Source of the DNA: JdFR-22 sp046537735 | Lineage (GTDB): Archaea > Halobacteriota > Archaeoglobi > Archaeoglobales > Archaeoglobaceae | Assembly: GCA_046537735.1 (NCBI GenBank) | Contig: JBKHKH010000008.1 | Coordinates: 1-27,387, forward strand | DNA: 27,387 nt | Direction: 5' to 3' | Shown here: in pieces, positions 16,400-22,891 of the stretch | How the letters are laid out: each line of letters begins with the position of its first letter | Numbering within the stretch: the stretch's first letter is position 1 | The notes under the pieces: model-generated | Database searches by the model: none | The model's input: only the letters and a program-made list of their open reading frames with translations | What the model was told of the DNA's origin: nothing | Program-made: the position numbers and the translations under genes

Positions 16400-16448
16400 T
16401 TTAAAAACCTCATGTTATTACGGGGATTATTCACAACAAGTAGGTGAG
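16400..16448 (+). promoter_or_regulatory. Promoter and ribosome binding site of the CBS-ligase operon
   Basis: TTTAAAAA at 16400-16407 is a good TATA-like box, predicting a transcript start near 16430. AGGTGAG at 16442-16448 precedes the ATG at 16454 by five bases. Unlike many genes here, this transcript has a short leader. Confidence 0.5.
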
Positions 16449-16453
16449 AATCT

Positions 16454-16987
16454 ATGCAATCAGACATACAAGTAAAAGAAGTAATGACCAGGGAAGTAGT
16501 TACGTCAACTAAAGATATATCCTTACTTAATGCTTCTCGCAAGATGATCAAGTATGGAGTAGGCAGTATAATAGTTGTGGAAGATAATCATACTTTAGGA
16601 GTGGTGACGGAACGAGACATCCTTACCAAAGTTGTAGCCAGAAATAAAGTTCCCAATAAGGTTAAACTGGAAGAAATTATGAGCTCTCCTACAATTACTG
16701 TCACTCCCAACAAGAGTGTCAGAGAAGCTTCTGAGATCATGCAGAAGAAGGGTATCAGAAGGTTGCCCGTAGTTGAGGATAACAATTTGGTGGGGATCAT
16801 CACTGACAATGACATACTGAGCGTTTCATTCGATCTAGATGAGATGTCTGGATTGCTATCGAGAGAAGAACCGATGGTCATAGAGAGAATTCCGGGTAAA
16901 TGTGAAAACTGTGGGAGAGTCTCAGACGATCTGGTTGAAGTTAACGGAATGAGAGTCTGTGAAGATTGTGCAGAGTTGGTAGAGTAG
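16454..16987 (+). CDS. Two-CBS-domain protein with C-terminal zinc ribbon
   Basis: Residues 6-65 and 71-130 are paired CBS domains (VKEVMTREVVT and LEEIMSSPTITV starts; VTERDIL and ITDNDIL ends), forming one Bateman module that usually binds adenine nucleotides or S-adenosylmethionine. Residues 149-173 are a compact zinc ribbon, CENCGRVSDDL then VCEDCAEL, with four cysteines. Such proteins are usually ligand sensors; the target is unknown. It is the first gene of a run with a four-CBS protein, an RNA ligase and a DUF1464 protein; 22 bases separate it from the next start. Confidence 0.9.
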   Translation: MQSDIQVKEVMTREVVTSTKDISLLNASRKMIKYGVGSIIVVEDNHTLGVVTERDILTKVVARNKVPNKVKLEEIMSSPTITVTPNKSVREASEIMQKKGIRRLPVVEDNNLVGIITDNDILSVSFDLDEMSGLLSREEPMVIERIPGKCENCGRVSDDLVEVNGMRVCEDCAELVE

Positions 16988-17009
16988 CATTTTTTGATCG
17001 GGGTTATTG

Positions 17010-17933
17010 ATGAGTGTAAGGGGAGAATATTCTGGTAGGGCAAAGGATACTGGAAAGAAGAAATTCAAGGCCGGTAGTGTTATGGATGTTGCTACTGCGG
17101 AGGTGGTGACCGCTCCACCAACCTCTACTATAATGAGTATCCTTAAAACAATGGTAGGATACAGTTTTCGAAGAGTGCCCATTGTGGACCCCGGCACCAA
17201 AAGATTGGAGGGAATAACTACGGGAACAGATATTATCAACTTTTTTGGGGGCGGAACCAAACACAAAATAGTAGAAGAAAGATACAACAAAAAACTGCTT
17301 GCAGCAGTGAATGAAAGTGTTAGAGAAATAATGGAGAAACCTACCGCTGTGGACTTTACCTACTCCTGGGAAGACGCAGTGGAAATAATGTTCGAAAGAA
17401 AAGTTGGTGGTTGTCCTGTTGTGGATAAAGAAGGAAGAATTGTGGGTATAATAACCGAAAGAGATATACTGGAGTTTTTATCCCGTCAAACTGAGTTCGA
17501 TGGCATTGTTGGTGATTTCATGACCACAGGGATCGTTACCATCGGCCCACACACTACAATTGAGCAGGCAATGAAGATCATCAGCTCCAAAAAGATAAGG
17601 AGGCTTCCCGTAATTCAGGACGGCATTTTACTGGGTTTAATAACTTCCTCAACTTTATTGCGCTATTTTGGTAGCGGTGAAGCGTTCAGAATGCTGGTTA
17701 CAGGGGATGTGAGTGACGTCCACCAAAAACCCGTCAAGCTGATCCTCTCAGACGAAAGTCTTCTGGAATACAAAGAGCTGTTGACCTTCTCCGCCGACGA
17801 AAAAATATCTACAGTAGCCACTCAAATGATCAATAAGAACCATGGAGCAGCTTTGATAATGGGGGGAGAGCTTGAAGGATTGATCACAGAACGGGATCTG
17901 GTATACTTCCTCTTTAATGAATTAAAAAAATGA
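17010..17933 (+). CDS. Four-CBS-domain protein
   Basis: A 307-residue protein built almost wholly of four CBS repeats, starting near residues 24 (AGSVMDVATAEVVTAPP), 100 (VREIMEKPTAVDF), 165 (VGDFMTTGIVTI) and 248 (LLTFSADEKISTV). Repeat ends ITERDILEFL and ITERDLVYFL are the usual ligand-contact segments. Two Bateman modules could bind up to four adenylate ligands. No enzymatic or DNA-binding domain is present, so it probably acts through a partner. The ATG at 17010 is preferred over TTG at 17007. Its stop overlaps the ATG of the RNA ligase (ATGA), which argues for coupled translation. Confidence 0.9.
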   Translation: MSVRGEYSGRAKDTGKKKFKAGSVMDVATAEVVTAPPTSTIMSILKTMVGYSFRRVPIVDPGTKRLEGITTGTDIINFFGGGTKHKIVEERYNKKLLAAVNESVREIMEKPTAVDFTYSWEDAVEIMFERKVGGCPVVDKEGRIVGIITERDILEFLSRQTEFDGIVGDFMTTGIVTIGPHTTIEQAMKIISSKKIRRLPVIQDGILLGLITSSTLLRYFGSGEAFRMLVTGDVSDVHQKPVKLILSDESLLEYKELLTFSADEKISTVATQMINKNHGAALIMGGELEGLITERDLVYFLFNELKK

Positions 17934-19081
17934 AAATGAGTTTCATAGCCGAAGCTCTGGATTTGACTCTCTCTTCTGCCAGGAGATTGAAAGAGAGAAA
18001 AGTTCTCAGAAAAGCGTGGATAGATCATCCATTTTTTCCCGATATTGAACAGGCTTACTGCCTCAGCAAAAAATTTGGGAAATATGAGGAGGGCACTCTG
18101 GCAGCCCAAATAAACAACGAACCGGTCATTGTCAGAGGATTTCCCAAGATCAGGCGGGCATTGACACTATACCCCACCATAAAAAAGCGGTTCAAAGGGG
18201 AGGTAGTGGTCGAAGAGAAAATGAACGGTTATAACGTGAGGATTGTGAAATTTGGTGATAATCTTTACGCAGTTACCAGAAGAGGTCTGGTATGTCCCTA
18301 TTCCACCGAGAAGGCAAGAGAAAAGATGAACCCGGACTTTTTCGCCGATAACCCTCAGCTTATGCTTTGCTGTGAGGGTGTAGGAGAGGAATCCCCGTTC
18401 GTTCCCAAGAAAATTTATGGCCACAGTGAACTGGAATTCTACGTTTTTGACATCAGGAACAGAGGGACGAACACGGCATTGCCTGTAAACAAAAAAGAGG
18501 AGCTAGCTGAGGAATATAATTTGAATCTGGTTCCCTTATTGGGTCGTATGGAAAGTAGAGAAGCTCATGAGGAAGTGAAAGATATAGTGATCGGTCTTGG
18601 AAAGGAAGGGAGAGAAGGAGTGGTCATAAAAGACCCGGAGATGAAGAGATCACCTCTTAAATATACTTCCAGCCAGTCCACCTGTGCTGATTTGAAGTAC
18701 GCTTTCAGGTATTTCAATGAGTACGGAAAAGATTACATGTTCTCCAGGATTATCAGGGAGGCATTTCAGAGCTTTGAATTTGAAGAGGATGAGGAAGAAC
18801 TGGATGAGAGGTGCCTGAGGCTGGGTGAAGCGATTTTAAAACCGGTTATAGAAAGTATAAGGGATGTTCACCACAACAGAAGAGTGATAGAGATGAATTA
18901 TCCAAGATTTAGTAATACTGATGTTCTGGAGCTGTTCAAAGAGCACTTGCAGCGAATGGGAGTGGAAGCAAGATTCGAAGACGTTACTCCCCAAGATGAG
19001 CACTACATTCTCCATCTGGAGAGACAAATGAAGAGCACAACTGATAAAATAGACGACATTTTAAAAGGTAATGTATGGTAA
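17930..19081 (+). CDS. ATP-dependent RNA ligase (Pab1020/Rnl3-like)
   Basis: Joins RNA ends, or circularises RNA, through a ligase-adenylate intermediate. The nucleotidyltransferase motif I is EEKMNGYNVRI with adenylated lysine K97. Motif III is ELEFYVFDIRN, motif IV EGVVIKDP, and motif V the following LKYTSSQ region. The N-terminal 90 residues and the helical C-terminal 120 residues match the thermophilic archaeal ligase family. Length 383 fits. It overlaps the upstream CBS gene by four bases and the downstream DUF1464 gene by seven, so all are likely one translation unit. The physiological substrate of this family is not settled. Confidence 0.92.
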   Translation: MKMSFIAEALDLTLSSARRLKERKVLRKAWIDHPFFPDIEQAYCLSKKFGKYEEGTLAAQINNEPVIVRGFPKIRRALTLYPTIKKRFKGEVVVEEKMNGYNVRIVKFGDNLYAVTRRGLVCPYSTEKAREKMNPDFFADNPQLMLCCEGVGEESPFVPKKIYGHSELEFYVFDIRNRGTNTALPVNKKEELAEEYNLNLVPLLGRMESREAHEEVKDIVIGLGKEGREGVVIKDPEMKRSPLKYTSSQSTCADLKYAFRYFNEYGKDYMFSRIIREAFQSFEFEEDEEELDERCLRLGEAILKPVIESIRDVHHNRRVIEMNYPRFSNTDVLELFKEHLQRMGVEARFEDVTPQDEHYILHLERQMKSTTDKIDDILKGNVW

Positions 19082-20097
19082 TCGCTGCTGGAATTGATGC
19101 CGGTACAGAGAACTACCAGGTCTACGCTATGGCCAACGGAAAAGAGTGCTTTAGCTACACAGTAGGTACTTCAACGGTTAAACAAGATCCTGAAGTGATA
19201 TTTGACGCTCTCCACGAGAGTCAAGCTGAAATTGTTGCCGGTTTATCGGGTTATGGTCTACCTGTCAAGAGATTCGCAGAATTAACGTATGGAGATATTG
19301 CTCTGATGACCTTAAGTAGAGAGGAAGAGGCTGCTGTGGGATTGCGGTCTTTGATAAGATTGGCCAGGAGCAGGAATACTGATCTGGTTACCATTCCAGG
19401 GGTGATCCATCTGCCTACTGTACCTCAGTGGAGGAAAATAAACAAAATAGATATGGGTACTCCTGATAAGCTCTGCTCGGTGGCACTTGCCCTCAACCAG
19501 TTGGATGAGGAAAATGGGATTGATTATGACCAGCAAAATTTTGTTCTGGTCGAATCGGGCTCTGGATTCAATGCATTTATCGCTGTGGAGGGAGGTAAGG
19601 TCGTTGATGGTATAGGGGGAACTTCAGGACCCCTCGCATATAGATCATCAGGTTCTCTGGACTCTGAGCTTGCTTATTTACTTTCTTCCTTCCCCAAATC
19701 CATGATATACCGGGGAGGTCTGGAAAATTATTTAGGGAGCACAGAAAGGCCGGAGGACCTACCGGATAGAGTGATGGAATGGCTATTAGAGCTCATGTTC
19801 AAAGGGATAAGGGCTGTAGAAGCATCGGTAAAGAATAGAGGTACTATAGTTACGTCGGGAAGGTTTTTCTCCATTCCACGGTTCAGGAAATTATTCGAAG
19901 AAGTTGCTGAGGAGTATATTGTGGTCCATCTAGGAGGGGACAAGCAATCCGCCAGAGGTGCAGCCATTATTGCGGACGGACTGGCCGATGGCCGATTTAG
20001 AGGACTGGTGAAGCATCTGGAAGTAGAAAAGGCCCAGGGCACAGTTCTGGACTATATAACCCCTGAAGTAAAGAAATACCTGGATTTTCCCCGATGA
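19075..20097 (+). CDS. DUF1464 protein, actin/ASKHA-like fold
   Basis: An archaeal protein of unknown function with signs of the sugar-kinase/Hsp70/actin ATPase fold. IAAGIDAGTENYQVYAM at residues 3-19 looks like a phosphate-1 loop, VESGSGFNAFIAVEGGKVVDGIGGTSGP (about 160-187) like the phosphate-2 region, and LGGDKQSARGAAIIADGL near 286-303 like the adenosine loop. A kinase or ATP-dependent switch is plausible but unproven. It overlaps the RNA ligase gene by seven bases, the tightest coupling in the operon. The gap to the next gene carries a new TATA-like box. Confidence 0.85.
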   Translation: MVIAAGIDAGTENYQVYAMANGKECFSYTVGTSTVKQDPEVIFDALHESQAEIVAGLSGYGLPVKRFAELTYGDIALMTLSREEEAAVGLRSLIRLARSRNTDLVTIPGVIHLPTVPQWRKINKIDMGTPDKLCSVALALNQLDEENGIDYDQQNFVLVESGSGFNAFIAVEGGKVVDGIGGTSGPLAYRSSGSLDSELAYLLSSFPKSMIYRGGLENYLGSTERPEDLPDRVMEWLLELMFKGIRAVEASVKNRGTIVTSGRFFSIPRFRKLFEEVAEEYIVVHLGGDKQSARGAAIIADGLADGRFRGLVKHLEVEKAQGTVLDYITPEVKKYLDFPR

Positions 20098-20110
20098 CCT
20101 GGTGAAAGTT

Positions 20111-20119
20111 AATAAAATA
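20111..20119 (+). promoter_or_regulatory. TATA-like box of the 82-residue protein gene
   Basis: AATAAAATA about 24 bases before the ATG at 20139, with no Shine-Dalgarno sequence, as for a leaderless transcript. Confidence 0.45.
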
Positions 20120-20138
20120 CGGGAAAGTAGTATCGTAC

Positions 20139-20387
20139 ATGAAAATCGATGTGAGAATTGAGGATTATGATCTAGATTTTGACAGGGCAAGAGAACTTGC
20201 GGAATCATTTGCATCCAATTTTGGAGATGCCATGATGCTGTCCTGGTGTGATCACCTCAGGGGGAAATGGCATCCGGTTGCTGAATGCTGTGGGGAAAAG
20301 AGTTGGGAAGTATATGCGAATAAGAGAGGATGCAATTTGAGGATAACCATCAACGATGACTATGAGTTCATGTTCTACTTGAGCTAA
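20139..20387 (+). CDS. Small conserved-looking protein, possible DUF5619-like
   Basis: An 82-residue cytoplasmic protein beginning MKIDVRIEDYDLDFDRARE. It resembles a small alpha/beta family found in archaea and some bacteria, with a helix followed by CDHLRGKWHPVAECCG, then SWEVYANKRGCNLRITIND and a terminal strand; I associate this with DUF5619 only tentatively. It has four cysteines, one adjacent pair. The ATG stands behind its own TATA-like box rather than in the upstream operon. Function unknown. Confidence 0.72.
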   Translation: MKIDVRIEDYDLDFDRARELAESFASNFGDAMMLSWCDHLRGKWHPVAECCGEKSWEVYANKRGCNLRITINDDYEFMFYLS

Positions 20388-20541
20388 TGCGATCCTCTTG
20401 CGCTCCTTATGGTCTTGAACGACAAATCAGGATTTTTTGGACTAATTTATATTATTAACTTAATTTCTCACCAGTTCATGCATAGTTATAAGTATTTCCA
20501 AGACGTATGGGATAGTGCATTGAGAGGGGGTAAGATATGTT

Positions 20542-20715
20542 ATGTTTGTAGAATGTAAAGCGTGCGGAAAGAGGTTTGTGGAAGATAATATTTATGCACT
20601 TATCGAGGAAATGAATAAGCATGCAATAGAACATCTCAATAGAGGAAATCTGCCTGCTGTAATAATGGAAGAGCTTAACAGGACTACCAAAAAATCGGAT
20701 TCATTTTTGTATTGA
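20542..20715 (+). CDS. 57-residue CxxC...HxxxH protein
   Basis: A short reading frame with C5 and C8 in FVECKACGKRF, then H27 and H31 in MNKHAIEHLNRG. That is a C2H2-like zinc site: knuckle, helix with two histidines spaced by three, and a charged tail. ATG 20542 is the only start in the frame after an upstream stop at 20521. A purine-rich GAGAGGGGGTAAG lies 12 or more bases before it, and a TATA-like GTTATAAG at about 20485-20492 predicts a short leader. Nucleic-acid binding is an inference from the motif alone. Confidence 0.6.
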   Translation: MFVECKACGKRFVEDNIYALIEEMNKHAIEHLNRGNLPAVIMEELNRTTKKSDSFLY

Positions 20716-20820
20716 CCTTTTCGATTTCTATAAGCTATATACTTTAAACCCTTAGAACCTCAGAGAGTGTGTTAAGTGTCGGCAAGATTTAAGTAATAAC
20801 CCCAAGGACTCTGTTTGATC

Positions 20821-21099
20821 ATGCCCAAGTGTCCAAAATGCGGTGAAGATGTTTCTTCTACATGGAGGTATTGTAGAGCATGCGGAGCGAATTTGTTGGG
20901 TTATAGGAGAAGAAACTATGCACTGGCTATCTTCGGCATTGTTTTCGTTTCACTGGGATTCTTTATTCCCTCTGAACCCAACACTTTAGATAGATTTATT
21001 CTCTACGCTATGGGATCTGTATTTCTGTTTTTTGGAATTGTTCTGGAGTATCTTAGAGTTCGTCAGGAAAGGAGCATAAAGAAGAGGAAAAAATCTTGA
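20821..21099 (+). CDS. Zinc-ribbon membrane protein, two TM helices
   Basis: Residues 1-25 form a zinc ribbon, CPKCGEDVSSTWRYCRACG, like those in many small prokaryotic membrane proteins. Two hydrophobic helices follow (about residues 34-50 and 61-80), then a very basic tail ending KKRKKS. Topology would put ribbon and tail in the cytoplasm. ATG 20821 is preferred; an in-frame TTG at 20815 is closer to ideal leaderless spacing from the ATTTAAGTAAT box at 20785-20795, so the start is uncertain by two residues. Function unknown. Confidence 0.75.
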   Translation: MPKCPKCGEDVSSTWRYCRACGANLLGYRRRNYALAIFGIVFVSLGFFIPSEPNTLDRFILYAMGSVFLFFGIVLEYLRVRQERSIKKRKKS

Positions 21100-21191
21100 T
21101 TTATCTTCATTTTTTCCTGCTCATCATCAAACTCACTAAGCAAAAGATTTATGATTGTTTAGAGCAACTATATTATGCCGGGGTTAGTTTT

Positions 21192-21359
21192 ATGCGAACG
21201 TTTAAATGGAAGCTATTTGAAAGAAAGGGCAAGAGCAAAGAGGCCGGTAAAGACGAGAAACTTTTGCAGCAAAACCTGGACGACCTTAAGGACGAGGCGT
21301 TGAATAAGGATAAAAGGAACCTTAAGGAGGTTGCCAAAGAGGTCTTGAAAGAGGAATAA
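21192..21359 (+). CDS. Small charged helical protein
   Basis: A 55-residue protein starting MRTFKWKLFERKGK, very rich in Lys and Glu, probably one long helix or coiled coil (LLQQNLDDLKDEALNKD). No family recognised. The ATG is about 22 bases after a TATA-like ACTATATTATG near 21166-21176. The same frame is open back to a TTG at 21096 that would overlap the upstream stop by four bases, giving an 87-residue form with a hydrophobic N-terminus; the promoter and composition favour the short form. An oligo-T terminator follows. Confidence 0.55.
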   Translation: MRTFKWKLFERKGKSKEAGKDEKLLQQNLDDLKDEALNKDKRNLKEVAKEVLKEE

Positions 21360-21414
21360 TGGTAATAGAAATTAGAATTTAGAATTTTATAACCCCCAAT
21401 ACTAGCTCTCACAC

Positions 21415-21433
21415 TTTTTTTATTTTTATTTTT
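21415..21433 (+). terminator. Oligo-T terminator
   Basis: Nineteen bases with three runs of T (6 to 7, 5 and 5) interrupted by single A residues, 55 bases after the stop of the small helical protein gene. Typical archaeal intrinsic terminator. Confidence 0.65.
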
Positions 21434-21493
21434 GTAATATAAATTATAGACCAAAAACCCCTACTAGGCTTGGTAAGTATTCTTATCTGAAGA

Positions 21494-21505
21494 TTGACCG
21501 GTCAA
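21494..21505. repeat. 12-bp perfect palindrome
   Basis: TTGACCGGTCAA, a perfect inverted repeat with no spacer, in the convergent gap between two gene ends. A partial copy ACCGGT recurs at about 21523. No promoter is evident beside it. Confidence 0.4.
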
Positions 21506-21615
21506 CCAATTCAGCATAATATACCGGTTTAACAAGGAATGGTGGTATCACGAATTGGACCAAGGCTCCAGAACGCATTTCTGTTTAGCGGTAAAACTTT
21601 TCCTGTATCTACTTC

Positions 21616-22269
21616 TCAATCAGCCAGGAAAGCTTCAGTTGCTTTAGTCATTTTGAGGATAACGTAAAGGGCAATTATTGCTGCCAGTGACTCAATTGGG
21701 AGATAGGCATTGGGAATGAATGCCATGCTGGTTATGGCTACACCTGAAAAAAGCACCGGAAGAAATGAATTGGAAAATATTGCTGAGAAGTTATCGTAAA
21801 AGAAGGATATTTTAAGCTCTTTTATAACCATTACCGGATAGAGGAGCACGAAAAAGACTGGTAGCAATATCAAACCCGGTATCATGAAGGGCTGCAGCTT
21901 AAGGAAAGCCAGCTCTTTACCCATAAGCCAGGTTACAGAGGCGTATAAGATTCCATTCCGGAACCTCAAGGGATCGATACGTCCGTTAACTTTTTTGCTG
22001 AATCCCCCGTCCATTATGACGCTCCACAAGAGGTAAAAAGCTGCTACAGTGATAGAAAAACCGAAAAACAGCTCTATAAATGTTCGGTTCAAATGGTAGA
22101 AATGGCTGTACATGTGAACGAACAGGGTAAAGCACACCAGCATATAGAAATTGGTTATCGAAGACAAATTCTTTTCCTCGTCTGGACCGTTCTTTAGGTT
22201 AAATGAGTATCCGATAAGACCCACGAAAGTTGCTATAATGCCGATGACGGCTATAATCATCATTATCAT
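21616..22269 (-). CDS. Multi-spanning membrane protein, unknown function
   Basis: A 217-residue hydrophobic protein with about six or seven predicted transmembrane segments: near residues 3-22, 40-55, 63-85, about 108-125, 130-148, 164-182 and 190-207. Short polar loops include NLKNGPDEEKN and FSKKVNGRIDPLRFRNG. I recognise no transporter or enzyme signature. Four ATG codons cluster at the start (MIMM); a TATA-like TTATAA at 22286-22291 lies about 26 bases from the third, so a leaderless start at 22263 is possible. It is transcribed alone, away from speD. Confidence 0.72.
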   Translation of the reverse strand: MIMMIIAVIGIIATFVGLIGYSFNLKNGPDEEKNLSSITNFYMLVCFTLFVHMYSHFYHLNRTFIELFFGFSITVAAFYLLWSVIMDGGFSKKVNGRIDPLRFRNGILYASVTWLMGKELAFLKLQPFMIPGLILLPVFFVLLYPVMVIKELKISFFYDNFSAIFSNSFLPVLFSGVAITSMAFIPNAYLPIESLAAIIALYVILKMTKATEAFLAD

Positions 22270-22442
22270 GTATGACTTCAGGTGGTTATAAACATTTCGC
22301 TATAGCTGTTCAAAGGTAAAATTACATGATTTATCAGCACTGACACCTTTTCTCAATGCATAGATTCCTATCATATGCGAAAACTTTAAAAACAAAATTA
22401 AGATAGGTTTTACTCACTCGTCAAAGCTAAAATTGAGTTTAC

Positions 22443-22497
22443 AGGTCGAAAAGTGAACAATCTACTATTAAAATTGTCTCAGTAGAGCTTTCGACCT
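22443..22497 (+). promoter_or_regulatory. Structured speD leader, candidate cis-regulatory RNA
   Basis: A 9-bp perfect stem (22443-22451 AGGTCGAAA with 22489-22497 TTTCGACCT) encloses a 6-bp stem (22461-22466 TCTACT with 22481-22486 AGTAGA). The loop of the inner stem contains ATTGT at 22473-22477, which can pair with ACAAT at 22457-22461, making an H-type pseudoknot or a competing fold. TTTAAAAAC at 22384-22392 is a likely TATA box, giving a leader of more than 100 bases, unusual in a region where many genes look leaderless. The structure ends 14 bases before the AGAGGTGG at 22511. A role in sensing polyamine or S-adenosylmethionine is inferred. Confidence 0.5.
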
Positions 22498-22526
22498 AAA
22501 TAAAGAGCTTAGAGGTGGTGAAAAAA

Positions 22527-22697
22527 ATGAGCGAGAACATGGGTGATAACGATGATAGTAGGGAGACACATAATTGCAGAACTATATGGTGTCTCCGAGG
22601 AGCTAATAGCCTACGAAGATGCAGTGAGAGAAATATTGGAGGAGGTAGCGGAAAAAGCAGATCTAGAGAGCGTAGGTTCGGTCTACAAACAGTTTAG
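22527..22697 (+). other. Out-of-frame ORF with strong ribosome site overlapping speD
   Basis: AGAGGTGGTG at 22511-22520 is the best ribosome binding site before speD but directs ATG 22527, which is not in the speD frame. The 56-residue product (MSENMGDNDDSRE...) looks like shadow sequence beyond its first dozen residues. It could be a translated leader that loads ribosomes for speD, or an assembly frameshift could have separated this start from speD. Confidence 0.3.
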
Positions 22698-22890
22698 TCC
22701 CTATGGTGTAACGGGCGTTATTTTAATTGCTGAATCTCACATCTCAATTCATACGTGGCCCGAATATGGGCTCGTAAACCTCGATGTTTTCACCTGCGGA
22801 GACACTTCGAAGGTGGAAACGGCTTTTGAACTGTTCTTGGAAAAATTCCAGCCGGAATCGTACAGGCATTATGTTCTGGACAGGGGTTAG
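22552..22890 (+). CDS. speD: S-adenosylmethionine decarboxylase proenzyme
   Basis: Makes decarboxylated S-adenosylmethionine, the aminopropyl donor for polyamines. The proenzyme cleaves itself between E61 and S62 in AESHISIHTWPEYG, converting the serine to the pyruvoyl cofactor; H67 and C82 (VFTCGD) are the expected processing and catalytic residues. Start ATG 22552 is chosen because GGGTGAT at 22541-22547 precedes it by four bases, and because MIVGRHIIAELYG then aligns with the short N-termini of prokaryotic SpeD. An in-frame GTG at 22543 is possible. Length 112 is at the short end, without the C-terminal tail of some bacterial forms. bpsA follows immediately. Confidence 0.95.
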   Translation: MIVGRHIIAELYGVSEELIAYEDAVREILEEVAEKADLESVGSVYKQFSPYGVTGVILIAESHISIHTWPEYGLVNLDVFTCGDTSKVETAFELFLEKFQPESYRHYVLDRG

Positions 22891-22891
22891 T

